This document shows, in pieces, positions 27,333 through 35,614 of a DNA stretch of 64,000 bases. A program made the position numbers and the translations under genes. Source of the stretch: Helicobacter sp. 13S00482-2 (lineage in GTDB: Bacteria > Campylobacterota > Campylobacteria > Campylobacterales > Helicobacteraceae); assembly GCF_002272795.1 (NCBI RefSeq), contig NZ_MLAT01000005.1, forward strand, positions 62,001 through 126,000, read 5' to 3'. How positions within the stretch are numbered: position 1 is the stretch's first letter; every line of letters begins with the position of its first letter. The notes under the pieces are model-generated. The model worked only from the letters and a program-made list of their open reading frames with translations. It did not search any database and was not told where the DNA came from.

Positions 27333-27655
27333 CTTTATAACTTTTTAAAAAAATCTAAAATCCAATACATTCATATGGGAGGTTTTATCAAAAGTTTTTT
27401 GATATTACAAATTAGCTCTAGTTTTCTCCACCACATAATCTTGCATACATCGTGCGTAATTCTACCACTTATTAACTAATTTTAAAACTTATTGTTTGTA
27501 AAAGAGTATGAAATTGGCTTTGCTCCCAAAATATACTTCAACATTCCGTATCCATAATCTGTGAATTTCTGCAAGATTTTCTTGATATTGTGTTCTTTAA
27601 TCAAGTTGATCTACTTCTTCTAGGGTTTTGTGTCATAAAGCGTATTTTCTTTATC
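27333..27655 (-). pseudogene. Gene-free gap with possible decayed coding sequence
   Basis: This 320-bp stretch between nikR and exbB holds no intact gene. On the minus strand one reading gives protein-like text in two pieces (LIKEHNIKKILQKFTDYGYG, then RITHDVCKIMWWRKLEL), interrupted by stops around 27470-27480. This could be a decayed gene or chance. The promoter of nikR must lie at the left end. Confidence 0.2.
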
Positions 27656-27700
27656 AAAAATAATGTTTAATATTGACAATTATTATTAAAGTGCTAGAAT
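27656..27700 (+). promoter_or_regulatory. exbB promoter with overlapping NikR/Fur-like AT repeats
   Basis: TTGACA (27673-27678) and TAGAAT (27695-27700) are spaced by 16 bases, a strong sigma-70 promoter 29 bp before exbB. The spacer and flanks contain AATAAT at about 27659-27664 and ATTATTATTA at 27679-27688, giving an interrupted inverted repeat of the AATAAT/ATTATT type found in H. pylori Fur boxes and NikR half-sites. Regulation by one or both metals' repressors is plausible because nikR is divergent and exbB is a known target in H. pylori. Confidence 0.5.
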
Positions 27701-27728
27701 ATCATATTAAAAAACGCAGGATAAGTAG

Positions 27729-28166
27729 ATGGAGTTTTTAAAGTTGCATATTGATCATATGGTATTTGTGGTGCTTGGAGTGATGGGGTTTTTGACCATT
27801 TGGTTCACGGTTGAGCGAATTATGTTTTATTCCAAAGTGAAAGTTGATACTTACCAAGATATCGATATTCTTGAAGAACATCTTACAAAAAACCTTACAA
27901 CTCTTTACATTATATATTCGAATGCCCCTTACGTAGGACTTCTAGGGACTGTTGTTGGTATCATGATAACTTTTTATGATATGGGCGTGAGTGGCGGCAT
28001 GGATGCTAAGACAATTATGGTTGGATTATCTCTGGCTCTCAAAGCTACCGCACTCGGACTAGTCGTAGCGATCCCTACATTGGTAATTTATAATGCTCTA
28101 GTGCGAAAAGTAGATACAATTATGAATCGTTTCAAGGTGAGAAAAAATGAAAATCAGAAGAGGTGA
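27729..28166 (+). CDS. exbB: TonB-system proton channel ExbB
   Basis: A 145-aa MotA/TolQ/ExbB-family inner-membrane protein of the short Helicobacter type. One N-terminal helix (~10-27), a cytoplasmic segment, then two helices with the family signature [21 protein letters not shown] and [20 protein letters not shown]. With ExbD it converts proton motive force into TonB movement for uptake of iron, nickel or cobalamin. It overlaps exbD by 20 bp. Confidence 0.94.
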   Translation: MEFLKLHIDHMVFVVLGVMGFLTIWFTVERIMFYSKVKVDTYQDIDILEEHLTKNLTTLYIIYSNAPYVGLLGTVVGIMITFYDMGVSGGMDAKTIMVGLSLALKATALGLVVAIPTLVIYNALVRKVDTIMNRFKVRKNENQKR

Positions 28167-28527
28167 AGGTTTAAACATTGTTCCTTTCATAGACATCATG
28201 CTTGTCTTGTTGGCGATAGTTTTGAGTGTATCTACTTTTATCGCACAAGGTAAGATAGAAATTGATTTGCCTCAAGCAGATTCTGCTCAAAAGAAAAACG
28301 ATGATAAGAAAGTTTCTATTGTTGTTGATGCTAACAATGTGATTTATTTGGATGACAAGCCTGTTTCCATTGAGGAGTTGAAAGACTTGATTCATAATAC
28401 GGACTCCAAGACTCTAATTGAGCTAAAAAGCGATAAGGATTCTAAATTTGAGACTTTTGTAAAAATTATAGATTTGCTGAAGGAAAATAACCATGAAAAT
28501 TTTGCAATTTCTACGAAGACAAATTGA
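28147..28527 (+). CDS. exbD: TonB-system protein ExbD
   Basis: A 126-aa ExbD/TolR protein: a short cytoplasmic start, a single transmembrane helix with the essential Asp in [18 protein letters not shown], and a periplasmic domain (~45-126) containing [18 protein letters not shown]. Overlaps both exbB and tonB, so the three are translationally coupled. Confidence 0.94.
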   Translation: MKIRRGEGLNIVPFIDIMLVLLAIVLSVSTFIAQGKIEIDLPQADSAQKKNDDKKVSIVVDANNVIYLDDKPVSIEELKDLIHNTDSKTLIELKSDKDSKFETFVKIIDLLKENNHENFAISTKTN

Positions 28528-29161
28528 ATCTCCTAATAAAGTAGGTTTTATTGTTGCATTCACGATCTATGCAATTGCAATTACGATCATTTTCGGATCA
28601 TTTAAAAGCACAGAACTCAAACAAGATGGGCAGAGTAAGCTCACGATGAGTTTGGCGAGTATTAATACTCAAGCACCACAGAAAACACATTCTACTTCTG
28701 CTCCTAAACCCAAACCCAAGCCTAAACCTAAACCTAAAAAAACAAAACCAATAGAAAAAAAGCAGGTTGAGCCTGAACAAGAAGTCAAACAGATTCAAGA
28801 GGAAAAAGATGAAGAAAAACAAGAGAGTTCAAATACTACCTCTGAAGGCTCACAATCTGAATCATTAGCATATAATCAGGGTATTAGTGATGAATTTTTA
28901 GCCAAGATACAAATGGCAATTAGTAAAAAAAATAAATATCCTCGAATTGCTAGAATTAGGGGTTTAGAAGGGGAGGTTTTAGTAGAGTTTATTTTAAACA
29001 TAGATGGCACCATGCAAGGACTTAAAATTATTCAAAGTACTGCTGGAGATATTCTCAATGACAGTGCCATTAAGGCAATCAAAAGTGCTTCTAAAGATTT
29101 CCCTTTTCCTACCCAAAGGGTCAGAATAAAAATTCCAATTGCTTATACTCTAAAATCTTAA
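28493..29161 (+). CDS. tonB: Energy transducer TonB
   Basis: A 222-aa TonB: an N-terminal anchor (VGFIVAFTIYAIAITIIFGSF, ~18-38), a periplasmic Pro-Lys spacer (PKPKPKPKPKPKKTKP) followed by a Glu/Gln/Ser-rich linker, and a C-terminal TonB domain (~135-222; YPRIARIRGLEGEVLVEFIL and the terminal VRIKIPIAYTLKS). It spans the periplasm to energise outer-membrane transporters. The spacer is encoded by near-perfect hexamer repeats. Confidence 0.94.
   Translation: MKILQFLRRQIESPNKVGFIVAFTIYAIAITIIFGSFKSTELKQDGQSKLTMSLASINTQAPQKTHSTSAPKPKPKPKPKPKKTKPIEKKQVEPEQEVKQIQEEKDEEKQESSNTTSEGSQSESLAYNQGISDEFLAKIQMAISKKNKYPRIARIRGLEGEVLVEFILNIDGTMQGLKIIQSTAGDILNDSAIKAIKSASKDFPFPTQRVRIKIPIAYTLKS
28703..28738 (+). 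repeat. Six hexamer repeats encoding the TonB Pro-Lys spacer
   Basis: Six consecutive six-base units (CCTAAA with CCCAAA and CCCAAG variants) each encode Pro-Lys. Unit gain or loss would change spacer length by two residues without shifting the frame. Confidence 0.85.
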
Positions 29162-29251
29162 GCAATCGACTTTTGGATTCAAGATTTATGCTAAAATTCC
29201 CTGTTTGTAGTTCGCTTTTGAGCTAGTTGCAATTTTAGTGGGAGAATTTTT

Positions 29252-29875
29252 ATGTATCGAGCTTATTTTATTATGGGTTTTCTTGGTCTTTTGATTTTTT
29301 GTTTTGAAACTTTTTCTATTGTTTTTGGATCTGAATGGATTGGACTGTTTGATTCATTTTTTATTGCAAATATTAGAGATGCTATTGAGGTGGATTTTAA
29401 GATTGAAATGATGAAGATTTTGAGTAAAATCGGATCTTTTGAAACAATACTTATAGTTAGCTTTATACTAATGTTGGCAATGTTTTTAAAAAGAAAATTT
29501 ATACTTGGTGCATGGTTTGGTGTGAGTATAGCATTAAGCGTGGTTATTTTAAAGATATTAAAAGAGATTGTTGCCCGTGATCGCCCAAATGAGAATTGGC
29601 TTAGCAGTGCTTCTGGTTTTAGTTATCCAAGTGGGCATTCTTTAGCTATCAGTCTTTTTTGTTCGTTGCTATTTTTATTGATAATCTCATCAAAAATAAA
29701 AATTTTTTGGAAAACTTTCATGGGTATTTTGGGAGCATTGTTGATATTTTTGATTATGTATTCGCGTGTTTATTTGGGCGTTCATTATCCAAGTGATGTT
29801 TTGGGTGGTTTTTTACTTGGCTTGACATTAGCATTTTTTTCAACAGGAATTTATGTTAGATTTTTTAAAGATTAG
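29252..29875 (+). CDS. PAP2-superfamily membrane phosphatase
   Basis: A 207-aa integral membrane phosphatase with about six helices and all three PAP2 motifs: KEIVARDRP (KX6RP, ~110-118), SYPSGHS (~128-134) and SRVYLGVHYPSD (SRX5HX3D, ~171-182). Candidates in Helicobacter are lipid A 1-phosphatase (LpxE), phosphatidylglycerophosphate phosphatase or undecaprenyl-pyrophosphate phosphatase; the sequence alone does not decide. It stands alone between tonB and hemD. Confidence 0.85.
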   Translation: MYRAYFIMGFLGLLIFCFETFSIVFGSEWIGLFDSFFIANIRDAIEVDFKIEMMKILSKIGSFETILIVSFILMLAMFLKRKFILGAWFGVSIALSVVILKILKEIVARDRPNENWLSSASGFSYPSGHSLAISLFCSLLFLLIISSKIKIFWKTFMGILGALLIFLIMYSRVYLGVHYPSDVLGGFLLGLTLAFFSTGIYVRFFKD

Positions 29876-29945
29876 GTTGTTTGTATATTTTGTGATAATT
29901 ACTTTTTGATTTTTGGTATCAGATTAAAACCTACGGAGATACAAA

Positions 29946-30644
29946 ATGCGTGAGATTGTTCTTATAAGCTCAAAACAGAGCTTAAACATAAAAACACTTG
30001 TAGTTAATGAAATCAATCTTTTTTCTCTTAAAAAAGCTATTTTGGATCAGTATCCTGATTTGATGAAAATTAATCAAAATGTTGATGCATTGATTTTTAC
30101 TTCAAAAAATGCTTTCAAAGCACTTTTGAAAAGCATAGAACAAGATCCAGAATTAGAAATTTTTAAGAATATTCCAGCTTTTGTTATTGGAGAAGGAACC
30201 GCACAAAGATTACGAACTGAGGGTTTTAAGGTTGAATATGTAGGGATAGATTCTCATGGATCGGGGTTTTCAAGTGAAATCATTCCATTGCTAAGAAATA
30301 GAAAGCCTTTATATTTTAGGGCTAAAAAAATTGTTTCAGGATTGGATGTTAAATTGCTAGATGCTAAGATCAAACTCAAACAAATCTTTGCTTATGAAAA
30401 TAGAACAATTATTCTTGATAAAACTTTCAAACCAAGCCCTAAATCCATTTTGATTTTTACTGCCCCTAGTCATTATCTAGCATTTAAACAAAATTTTGGT
30501 TGGGATGGAAGTTATTATGCCATTGCTATTGGCATGACAACTTTTAGTGTTTTTGATCAAGATGTGGAAGCGTTTGTGAGCCCCAATCAGAATATTGATA
30601 GCTGTATAGAGTTTGCCAAAGAATTAGCATCGAAGTTACCCTGA
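29946..30644 (+). CDS. hemD: Uroporphyrinogen-III synthase
   Basis: A 232-aa HemD-family protein that closes hydroxymethylbilane to uroporphyrinogen III in haem synthesis. The fold's conserved points are visible: DALIFTSKNAFKALL (~47-61), the hinge FVIGEGTAQRLRTEGF (~79-94), YFRAKKIVSGLD, and ILIFTAPSHYLAF with AIGMTTF near the C-terminus. Sequence is diverged, as usual for HemD. Neighbour crcB matches H. pylori HP1224-HP1225 as I recall. Confidence 0.88.
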   Translation: MREIVLISSKQSLNIKTLVVNEINLFSLKKAILDQYPDLMKINQNVDALIFTSKNAFKALLKSIEQDPELEIFKNIPAFVIGEGTAQRLRTEGFKVEYVGIDSHGSGFSSEIIPLLRNRKPLYFRAKKIVSGLDVKLLDAKIKLKQIFAYENRTIILDKTFKPSPKSILIFTAPSHYLAFKQNFGWDGSYYAIAIGMTTFSVFDQDVEAFVSPNQNIDSCIEFAKELASKLP

Positions 30645-30672
30645 GGATAAAGAGATCAAAAAGAGGAATTAA

Positions 30673-31056
30673 ATGAATTTTATTTTAGTTTTTATTGGTG
30701 GGGGAATAGGGAGTTTGTTGCGCTATGCCCTGGGGAGATTTTTTTCTACAAAGTTTTTTGCTTTAGGTTACTTTCCTTTTGGCACATTATGTGTAAATCT
30801 TTTAGGTAGTTTTCTTATCGGGTTTGTTGGATATTTTGTGGCAAATAAGTTATTTAGCGATGATTTCAGGATTTTTTTTATTATTGGTATTCTAGGTGGT
30901 TTTACCACCTTTTCTTCTTTTGGTTTAGAAGTTTTTAATATGCTTGAGCATAAAGATTATCTAAAAATGATCCTGTATGTTCTTGGAACAAATTTCTTTG
31001 GAATCATTCTTGTATCAGGAGGATGGTGGTTATCAAAGACAATCCAAGGTCTCTAA
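30673..31056 (+). CDS. crcB: Fluoride channel CrcB/Fluc
   Basis: A 127-aa four-helix membrane protein that exports fluoride as a dual-topology dimer. Typical residues: GGGIGSLLRYALGR at the N-terminus, FPFGTLCVNLLGSFLIG (~39-55, channel Asn) and ILGGFTTFSSFGLE (~75-88, Phe-box and Na-binding TTFSS turn). Converges with the following minus-strand gene with a 4-bp overlap of ends. Confidence 0.93.
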   Translation: MNFILVFIGGGIGSLLRYALGRFFSTKFFALGYFPFGTLCVNLLGSFLIGFVGYFVANKLFSDDFRIFFIIGILGGFTTFSSFGLEVFNMLEHKDYLKMILYVLGTNFFGIILVSGGWWLSKTIQGL

Positions 31057-31766
31057 CAATTTCCTTCAATTTTTTTATCTAATATATACCTTGCAATTAT
31101 TATAGTTTGTAAGAGTGTTACAAAAAAATTAAAAATTGGAATCAAAGAAAAAAGATATGAGATTAAGGTGATCTGATAGTTTTTTATTTTATTTTTTGAG
31201 AGAAATAAATCATACTGTGATTGACTTAATATTGAACTTCCAATGTCAAATAGCATTGTATTTTTGAAAAATAAAAAATGTGGGATTAAAATCGCAAAAA
31301 AGCCCACAAATGGAATGAAAAATAATGGACTAAGAATAATTACAAACAAAACAAACCAACCAAGACATTTCAAAAAATAAAGAATTGATGTTTTGATACC
31401 TCCAAATGAATGAATAGAAATATCTAGATAATATTTTTTTCGTAAATAGCTTATTACGATAGGTGTGTAGAATATTGAAATAAACATATTCCCGATAATT
31501 GTTAAAATAATGATAAAAAATCCAAGCAAGACATACAGAAAAACTTTGATAAAAAATCCACCAATACTTGCAAAAAATCCTGAATCATTTGATAAGTTTT
31601 GCCAACTTTTGGGCAGGAAATATTCCATCCCTGCCAAAATCTGATCGCTAAAATACAAAAGCAAAAGACTCCAAAGCACTACTCCTATGATTGTAGGCAT
31701 TAGATTTAATATGAGCATCTTAAGGCTGAAGAAATCTTCCCAACTTTTTTTGATGTTTTGAAACAT
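31053..31766 (-). CDS. EI24-domain (CysZ-like) membrane protein
   Basis: A 237-aa integral membrane protein with about four long hydrophobic segments (~18-40, ~66-98, ~135-165, ~195-225) of the EI24/CysZ-like family, conserved in Campylobacterota. The pattern KSWEDFFSLKMLILNLMPTI at the N-terminus and FFAILIPHFLFFKN agree. Function is not established; a sulfate-transport role as for CysZ is only a family-level guess. Confidence 0.7.
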   Translation of the reverse strand: MFQNIKKSWEDFFSLKMLILNLMPTIIGVVLWSLLLLYFSDQILAGMEYFLPKSWQNLSNDSGFFASIGGFFIKVFLYVLLGFFIIILTIIGNMFISIFYTPIVISYLRKKYYLDISIHSFGGIKTSILYFLKCLGWFVLFVIILSPLFFIPFVGFFAILIPHFLFFKNTMLFDIGSSILSQSQYDLFLSKNKIKNYQITLISYLFSLIPIFNFFVTLLQTIIIARYILDKKIEGNC

Positions 31767-31809
31767 ATTTTTCCTTCAGTTTTTAATTATCCTAGAAATT
31801 TAGCTTTTA

Positions 31810-31839
31810 TTGACTTTATTTAAGTTTAAAGGGTAATAT
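31810..31839 (+). promoter_or_regulatory. Candidate promoter of peb4-fba-efp
   Basis: TTGACT (31810-31815) and TAATAT (31834-31839), 18 bases apart, lie 50 bp before the peb4 start in the divergent gap with the EI24 gene. Good but not perfect sigma-70 elements. Confidence 0.45.
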
Positions 31840-31888
31840 TACGAAATGTGTTGCTTTTAAGCACCAAAAATTAAAAACGGAGATTTAA

Positions 31889-32722
31889 ATGAAAAAAAGC
31901 ATAGTAAGTATTATCCTTGCGAGTTCTTTGTGTGTAGGTTTTTTAGGAGCTAAGACTTTAGCTACAGTTGATGGAGTAAATATTACAGAAAAAGATTTTG
32001 ATGTTATCAAACAAAGAGTTCCAAATTTTAATTTTGATACTCTCAAGCCCGATCAAAAGAAAGCTTTAATAGAACAAGCTATCAATAATATTTTGATTGA
32101 AAAACAAGCCAAGAAAGAAAAGTTAGAAGATACACCTGATTATAAGGCGGCTTTGGATAATTTTAAAAAGCAACTTTTAGTTGAGATATGGGAAAAAAAA
32201 CAAGCTGAAGTTATTCGAAAAACTAAGATTCCAGATGCAGAGTTGAAGAAATATTATGATGATAATAAACAACAGTTTGTTCAGCAAGAAGCACAAGCTA
32301 GACATATTTTGGTAAAAACAGAAGATGAAGCTAAAAAAATCATTTCAGAGCTTAACAAAACTCCTAAAGCGAAAATTCAAGCTAAATTCATTGAGTTGGC
32401 AAATAAAGATTCTATTGATCCAAACACAAAAAACACTCAAAATGGTGGAGATCTAGGAACTTTCCAAAAAAATCAAGTGGTTCCTGAGTTTTCAAAAGCA
32501 GCTTTTGAGTTAAAGCCTGGAACATATACAAAAACTCCAGTGAAAACAGAGTTTGGATATCATATTGTTTATCTCATTAAGAAAAATGATCCTGTTACCT
32601 ATACTTTTGATCAAGCAAAAGCAACGATTGAAGGTATGCTAAAAGAGAAAAAATTCCAAGCAGACATGAAGCAAAAAATTGATGATTTGAGAAAAAAAGC
32701 TAAAGTTACAATCGCTCAATAG
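31889..32722 (+). CDS. Periplasmic peptidyl-prolyl isomerase, PEB4/Cbf2 type
   Basis: A 277-aa SurA/PpiC-like chaperone-isomerase. Signal peptide ~1-21 (ending LGAK), a helical chaperone region (~25-125) and a parvulin domain (~130-235: QARHILVKTEDEAKKI, GGDLGTFQKNQVVPEF, VKTEFGYHIVYL). It folds outer-membrane proteins in the periplasm and in H. pylori (HP0175) is also secreted. The order with fba and efp is as in H. pylori HP0175-HP0177 (memory). Confidence 0.93.
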   Translation: MKKSIVSIILASSLCVGFLGAKTLATVDGVNITEKDFDVIKQRVPNFNFDTLKPDQKKALIEQAINNILIEKQAKKEKLEDTPDYKAALDNFKKQLLVEIWEKKQAEVIRKTKIPDAELKKYYDDNKQQFVQQEAQARHILVKTEDEAKKIISELNKTPKAKIQAKFIELANKDSIDPNTKNTQNGGDLGTFQKNQVVPEFSKAAFELKPGTYTKTPVKTEFGYHIVYLIKKNDPVTYTFDQAKATIEGMLKEKKFQADMKQKIDDLRKKAKVTIAQ

Positions 32723-32750
32723 TTTGAAACAACCTATTTAAAGGGAACTT

Positions 32751-33674
32751 ATGTTGGTTATAGGGAATGAAATTTTACACAAAGCGCATCAAAATGGATA
32801 TGGAGTAGGTGCTTTTAACTTTGTGAATTTTGAGATGCTGAGTGCTATTTTTGAATCAGCAAATGAGGCAAACTCTCCCATTATTGTTCAAGCTAGTGAA
32901 GGTGCCATCAAATATATGGGGATTGATATGGTTGTGGGGATGACTCAGATTATGTCAAAACGCTATCCCCATATCCCCGTTTCCCTTCATCTAGATCACG
33001 GAACCACTTTTGAGAGCTGTAAAAACGCTATACAGGCTGGTTTTACTTCTGTAATGATTGATGCATCTCATCATATCTTTGAAGAGAATTTAGAGCTTAC
33101 CACAAAAGTGGTGCAATACGCTCATCAGCACGGTGTAAGCGTTGAAGCAGAGCTAGGCAGATTGATGGGCATAGAAGATAATATCTCTGTGGATGAAAAA
33201 GATGCTGTTTTGGTCAATCCAAAAGAAGCAGAAATTTTTGTGAGAGAATCCAAGGTAGATTACCTAGCTCCCGCTATTGGGACAAGTCATGGGGCGTTTA
33301 AGTTTAAGGGCGAACCAAAGCTTGATTTTGAAAGGCTTCAAGAAGTCAAAAGACTTACAAATATACCATTAGTCTTACACGGTGCTAGTGCGATTCCAGA
33401 ATATGTTCGAGATGCTTTTTTAAAAACAGGAGGGGATCTTAAGGGTAGCAAGGGTGTTCCTTTTGATTTTCTTCAGGAAGCCATCAAAGGTGGTATCAAT
33501 AAAGTGAATACAGATACTGATTTGAGGATTGCTTTTATGGCAGAAGTTCGCAGGGTTGCAAATGAAGATAAAACTCAATTTGACTTGAGAAAGTTTTTTG
33601 CTCCAGGCATGGATGCTATCAAAAAAGTGATGGTTGAGCGTATGACTTTGCTCGGCAGTGCGAATAAAATATAA
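32751..33674 (+). CDS. fba: Class II fructose-bisphosphate aldolase
   Basis: A 307-aa zinc aldolase of glycolysis/gluconeogenesis. Zinc ligands and active-site segments: SLHLDHGTTFE (~81-91), VEAELGRLMGIED (~131-143), APAIGTSHGAFK, LVLHGASAIP (~206-215) and NKVNTDTDLR (~248-257). The length is that of the epsilon-type enzyme. AAAGGGA precedes the ATG. Confidence 0.97.
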   Translation: MLVIGNEILHKAHQNGYGVGAFNFVNFEMLSAIFESANEANSPIIVQASEGAIKYMGIDMVVGMTQIMSKRYPHIPVSLHLDHGTTFESCKNAIQAGFTSVMIDASHHIFEENLELTTKVVQYAHQHGVSVEAELGRLMGIEDNISVDEKDAVLVNPKEAEIFVRESKVDYLAPAIGTSHGAFKFKGEPKLDFERLQEVKRLTNIPLVLHGASAIPEYVRDAFLKTGGDLKGSKGVPFDFLQEAIKGGINKVNTDTDLRIAFMAEVRRVANEDKTQFDLRKFFAPGMDAIKKVMVERMTLLGSANKI

Positions 33675-33689
33675 AGGAGAGAATTATTT

Positions 33690-34253
33690 ATGGCTATAGG
33701 AATGAGTGAGCTAAAAAAGGGATTAAAGATTGAAATAGAAGGTATTCCTTATAAGATTATTGAGTATCAACACGTTAAGCCTGGCAAGGGAGCTGCTTTT
33801 GTTCGTGCAAAAATAAAGTCTTTTTTTGATGGCAAGGTGATAGAGAAAACGTTTCACGCAGGTGATAAATGCGAGGAACCAAATTTAATCGAAAAGACCA
33901 TGCAATACCTTTATCACGATGGCGATACTTATCAATTTATGGACACAGAAAACTATGAACAGATTGCCTTGAATGATAATCAAGTTGGAGATGTCTCCAA
34001 ATGGATGTTAGATGGTATGAGTGTTCAGATTTTATTTCATAACAATAAGGCCATATCTGTAGATGTGCCTCAGATTGTTGAGCTAAAAATCATAGAGACT
34101 CCCCCCAATTTTAAAGGCGATACATCAAGTTCAAGCAAAAAACCTGCAACTTTAGAGACTGGTGTCGTCATTCAGATTCCTTTCCATGTACTTGAAGGTG
34201 AAACAATCAGAGTAAATACTGAAACCGCTGAGTATGTAGAGAAAGTCAAGTAA
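33690..34253 (+). CDS. efp: Elongation factor P
   Basis: A 187-aa three-domain EF-P that relieves ribosome stalling at polyproline. The tip loop of domain I is [16 protein letters not shown] (~28-43), whose Lys would be the modification site, and the C-terminal GEGT-type region reads [21 protein letters not shown]. Follows fba by 15 bp with GGAGAG before the ATG. Confidence 0.97.
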   Translation: MAIGMSELKKGLKIEIEGIPYKIIEYQHVKPGKGAAFVRAKIKSFFDGKVIEKTFHAGDKCEEPNLIEKTMQYLYHDGDTYQFMDTENYEQIALNDNQVGDVSKWMLDGMSVQILFHNNKAISVDVPQIVELKIIETPPNFKGDTSSSSKKPATLETGVVIQIPFHVLEGETIRVNTETAEYVEKVK

Positions 34254-34280
34254 CTCTATCGCCAAATTTGGTGGTAGAGT
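34253..34280 (+). terminator. Hairpin directly after efp
   Basis: A 28-base near-perfect hairpin starts in the efp stop codon: ACTCTA (34253-34258) pairs with TAGAGT (34275-34280), continuing through T-G/C-G/G-T pairs to CCA/TGG around an AATT loop. Only a weak T-rich tail follows. Probable end of the peb4-fba-efp unit and left edge of the accessory island. From here to 34553 I see no gene. Confidence 0.5.
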
Positions 34281-34553
34281 CTTGCATTGGCTTTGTGGCT
34301 TCTCTTCTTTTTTATTTATTCCTCTTGCTTTAGATTTTGATTCTAGGCATTTCACTTCCTCTTGTTGAAAAACTTCTCTCTATCGTATCTTTCCCTTTAA
34401 TAAAATCACTATAAAAACCAAAAAACTAAAATCCCACTCAAGACATTTAAAAAATAGCTTTAGATAGAAACAGTGAAAAGATAGATTTAAGTCAAGAATA
34501 TAAACATCTATCTCTTTTTGTTTTTTGAATGTTCTTCAGAGCTTTGTATTGCT

Positions 34554-34740
34554 CTATGCTTTTTGCTTAGCAAAATTTCTTTGTTGTTTAAAGAGAGTGT
34601 ATTTATCACCCCTGATTTCTTGCCATAGATATTCTAGCAACGTTTCATTTTCTTTTGCTAGATCAAAAAAGTAATGAAGAGAATATAGAAATTCAGAGAA
34701 AATAAAAACCCTTTCTAATTTATTTTTAGTTTTTACGTAA
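34554..34740 (-). pseudogene. Start-less remnant frame downstream of the 212-aa gene
   Basis: On the minus strand an open stretch of about 60 codons, overlapping the 3' end of the 212-aa gene in another frame, reads like real protein (ERVFIFSEFLYSLHYFFDLA, then KENETLLEYLWQEIRGDKYT, ending FAKQKA) and stops at TAG 34554. It has no start codon or ribosome binding site and an in-frame stop lies just upstream, so it is best seen as the tail of a broken gene. Confidence 0.3.
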
Positions 34741-35364
34741 ATATCTCTCAGAGTTTAATATAAATTTAATCCAACTATCATCAGTACTTTTGAAAAAATC
34801 TTCAGTCATTTCAATATATCTAGTTTTAGTTCCAGTTCTATGTTTTTCAATTTTTTGAATTTCATTCTTAAGACTTTCCCCATTTAAGGTTTTTACCAAA
34901 AGATCTTTTATTACAAATCTTATCATGTAGTCTTTCTTTTCATTTTTAAAATCTTGTAAGGTGAGCAAAATATAGAGAATCATCCAAACTTTCAATCCTT
35001 TATAATAAAAAATATTTCTCTTATTCGCAATTTCTATCAGCTCATAAAACTTGCAATACTCAAATTTCGTATTTCCTAAAAGTTTTTTACACAAGACATA
35101 AACTTTTCTTTGATTTTCTTGGATTAGATATTCTTTAATAATCTCATCGTTATTAAAATCATAACTTGGAAAATCTTTAGCTTTCTTAGGATCAGATAAC
35201 TCACAATTAGAGGATTGATTAAGGTGATCAAATCTTGCTTTTTGTGTGAGGCTACTAATTCCGTATAGATGTAGTTTTTTTCTGCAATTTGGGCAAATAG
35301 GATAAATCAATCCCTTTTCATATTCAGATTGATACTTTTTACTAAATTCTTCGGGAGTCATCAT
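34726..35364 (-). CDS. Hypothetical protein with Zn-ribbon-like N-terminus
   Basis: A 212-aa protein, ATG at 35364 or 35361. The N-terminus has CPNCRKKLHLYG (~24-35) followed by RFDHLNQSSNCELSD (~44-58), a Cys/His arrangement suggesting a small zinc-binding module; the rest is Lys/Glu/Ile-rich and mostly helical with no hydrophobic membrane span. Family not recognised. It lies in very AT-rich DNA next to the recombinase and restriction genes, so it is probably island cargo. Confidence 0.6.
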   Translation of the reverse strand: MMTPEEFSKKYQSEYEKGLIYPICPNCRKKLHLYGISSLTQKARFDHLNQSSNCELSDPKKAKDFPSYDFNNDEIIKEYLIQENQRKVYVLCKKLLGNTKFEYCKFYELIEIANKRNIFYYKGLKVWMILYILLTLQDFKNEKKDYMIRFVIKDLLVKTLNGESLKNEIQKIEKHRTGTKTRYIEMTEDFFKSTDDSWIKFILNSERYLRKN

Positions 35365-35503
35365 ATTATTATTTTTTTATTTGTTATATCTTCCAGCATT
35401 AGTTCAAATCATCAAGTATATATTTAATTAATTTTATTACTAAATTATATCAGTAATTTTTTAATAAATTAATCAAAAAATAATATAAAATATTTTAAAT
35501 AAT

Positions 35504-35599
35504 TTAATTATATTTTCTTTTTTTTAGTGCTTTGTGATTCCATATAATAGGGATGATTACTATGCTTAAAATAATATTAGCGATGGCTAGATTATTCAT
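35504..35599 (-). CDS. 31-aa membrane micropeptide downstream of the recombinase
   Basis: An ATG at 35599 lies 15 bp after the recombinase stop with a strong ribosome binding site (AAAGGAGAG). It encodes 31 residues: NNLAIA, a hydrophobic span (NIILSIVIIPIIW) and a basic tail (NHKALKKRKYN), then TAA. The ribosome binding site and codon structure argue for a real gene co-transcribed with the recombinase. Form resembles holin-like or Fst/TisB-like membrane toxins, but no homology can be claimed. A plus-strand TATAAT (35543-35548) inside it could give an antisense RNA. Confidence 0.5.
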   Translation of the reverse strand: MNNLAIANIILSIVIIPIIWNHKALKKRKYN

Positions 35600-35614
35600 C
35601 TTCTCTCCTTTGTT

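Noticed and set aside
28598-28822. Phe/Arg-rich open frame opposite the TonB spacer
   Set aside because: Its RFRFRLGFGF repeats are just the complement of the Pro-Lys hexamers.
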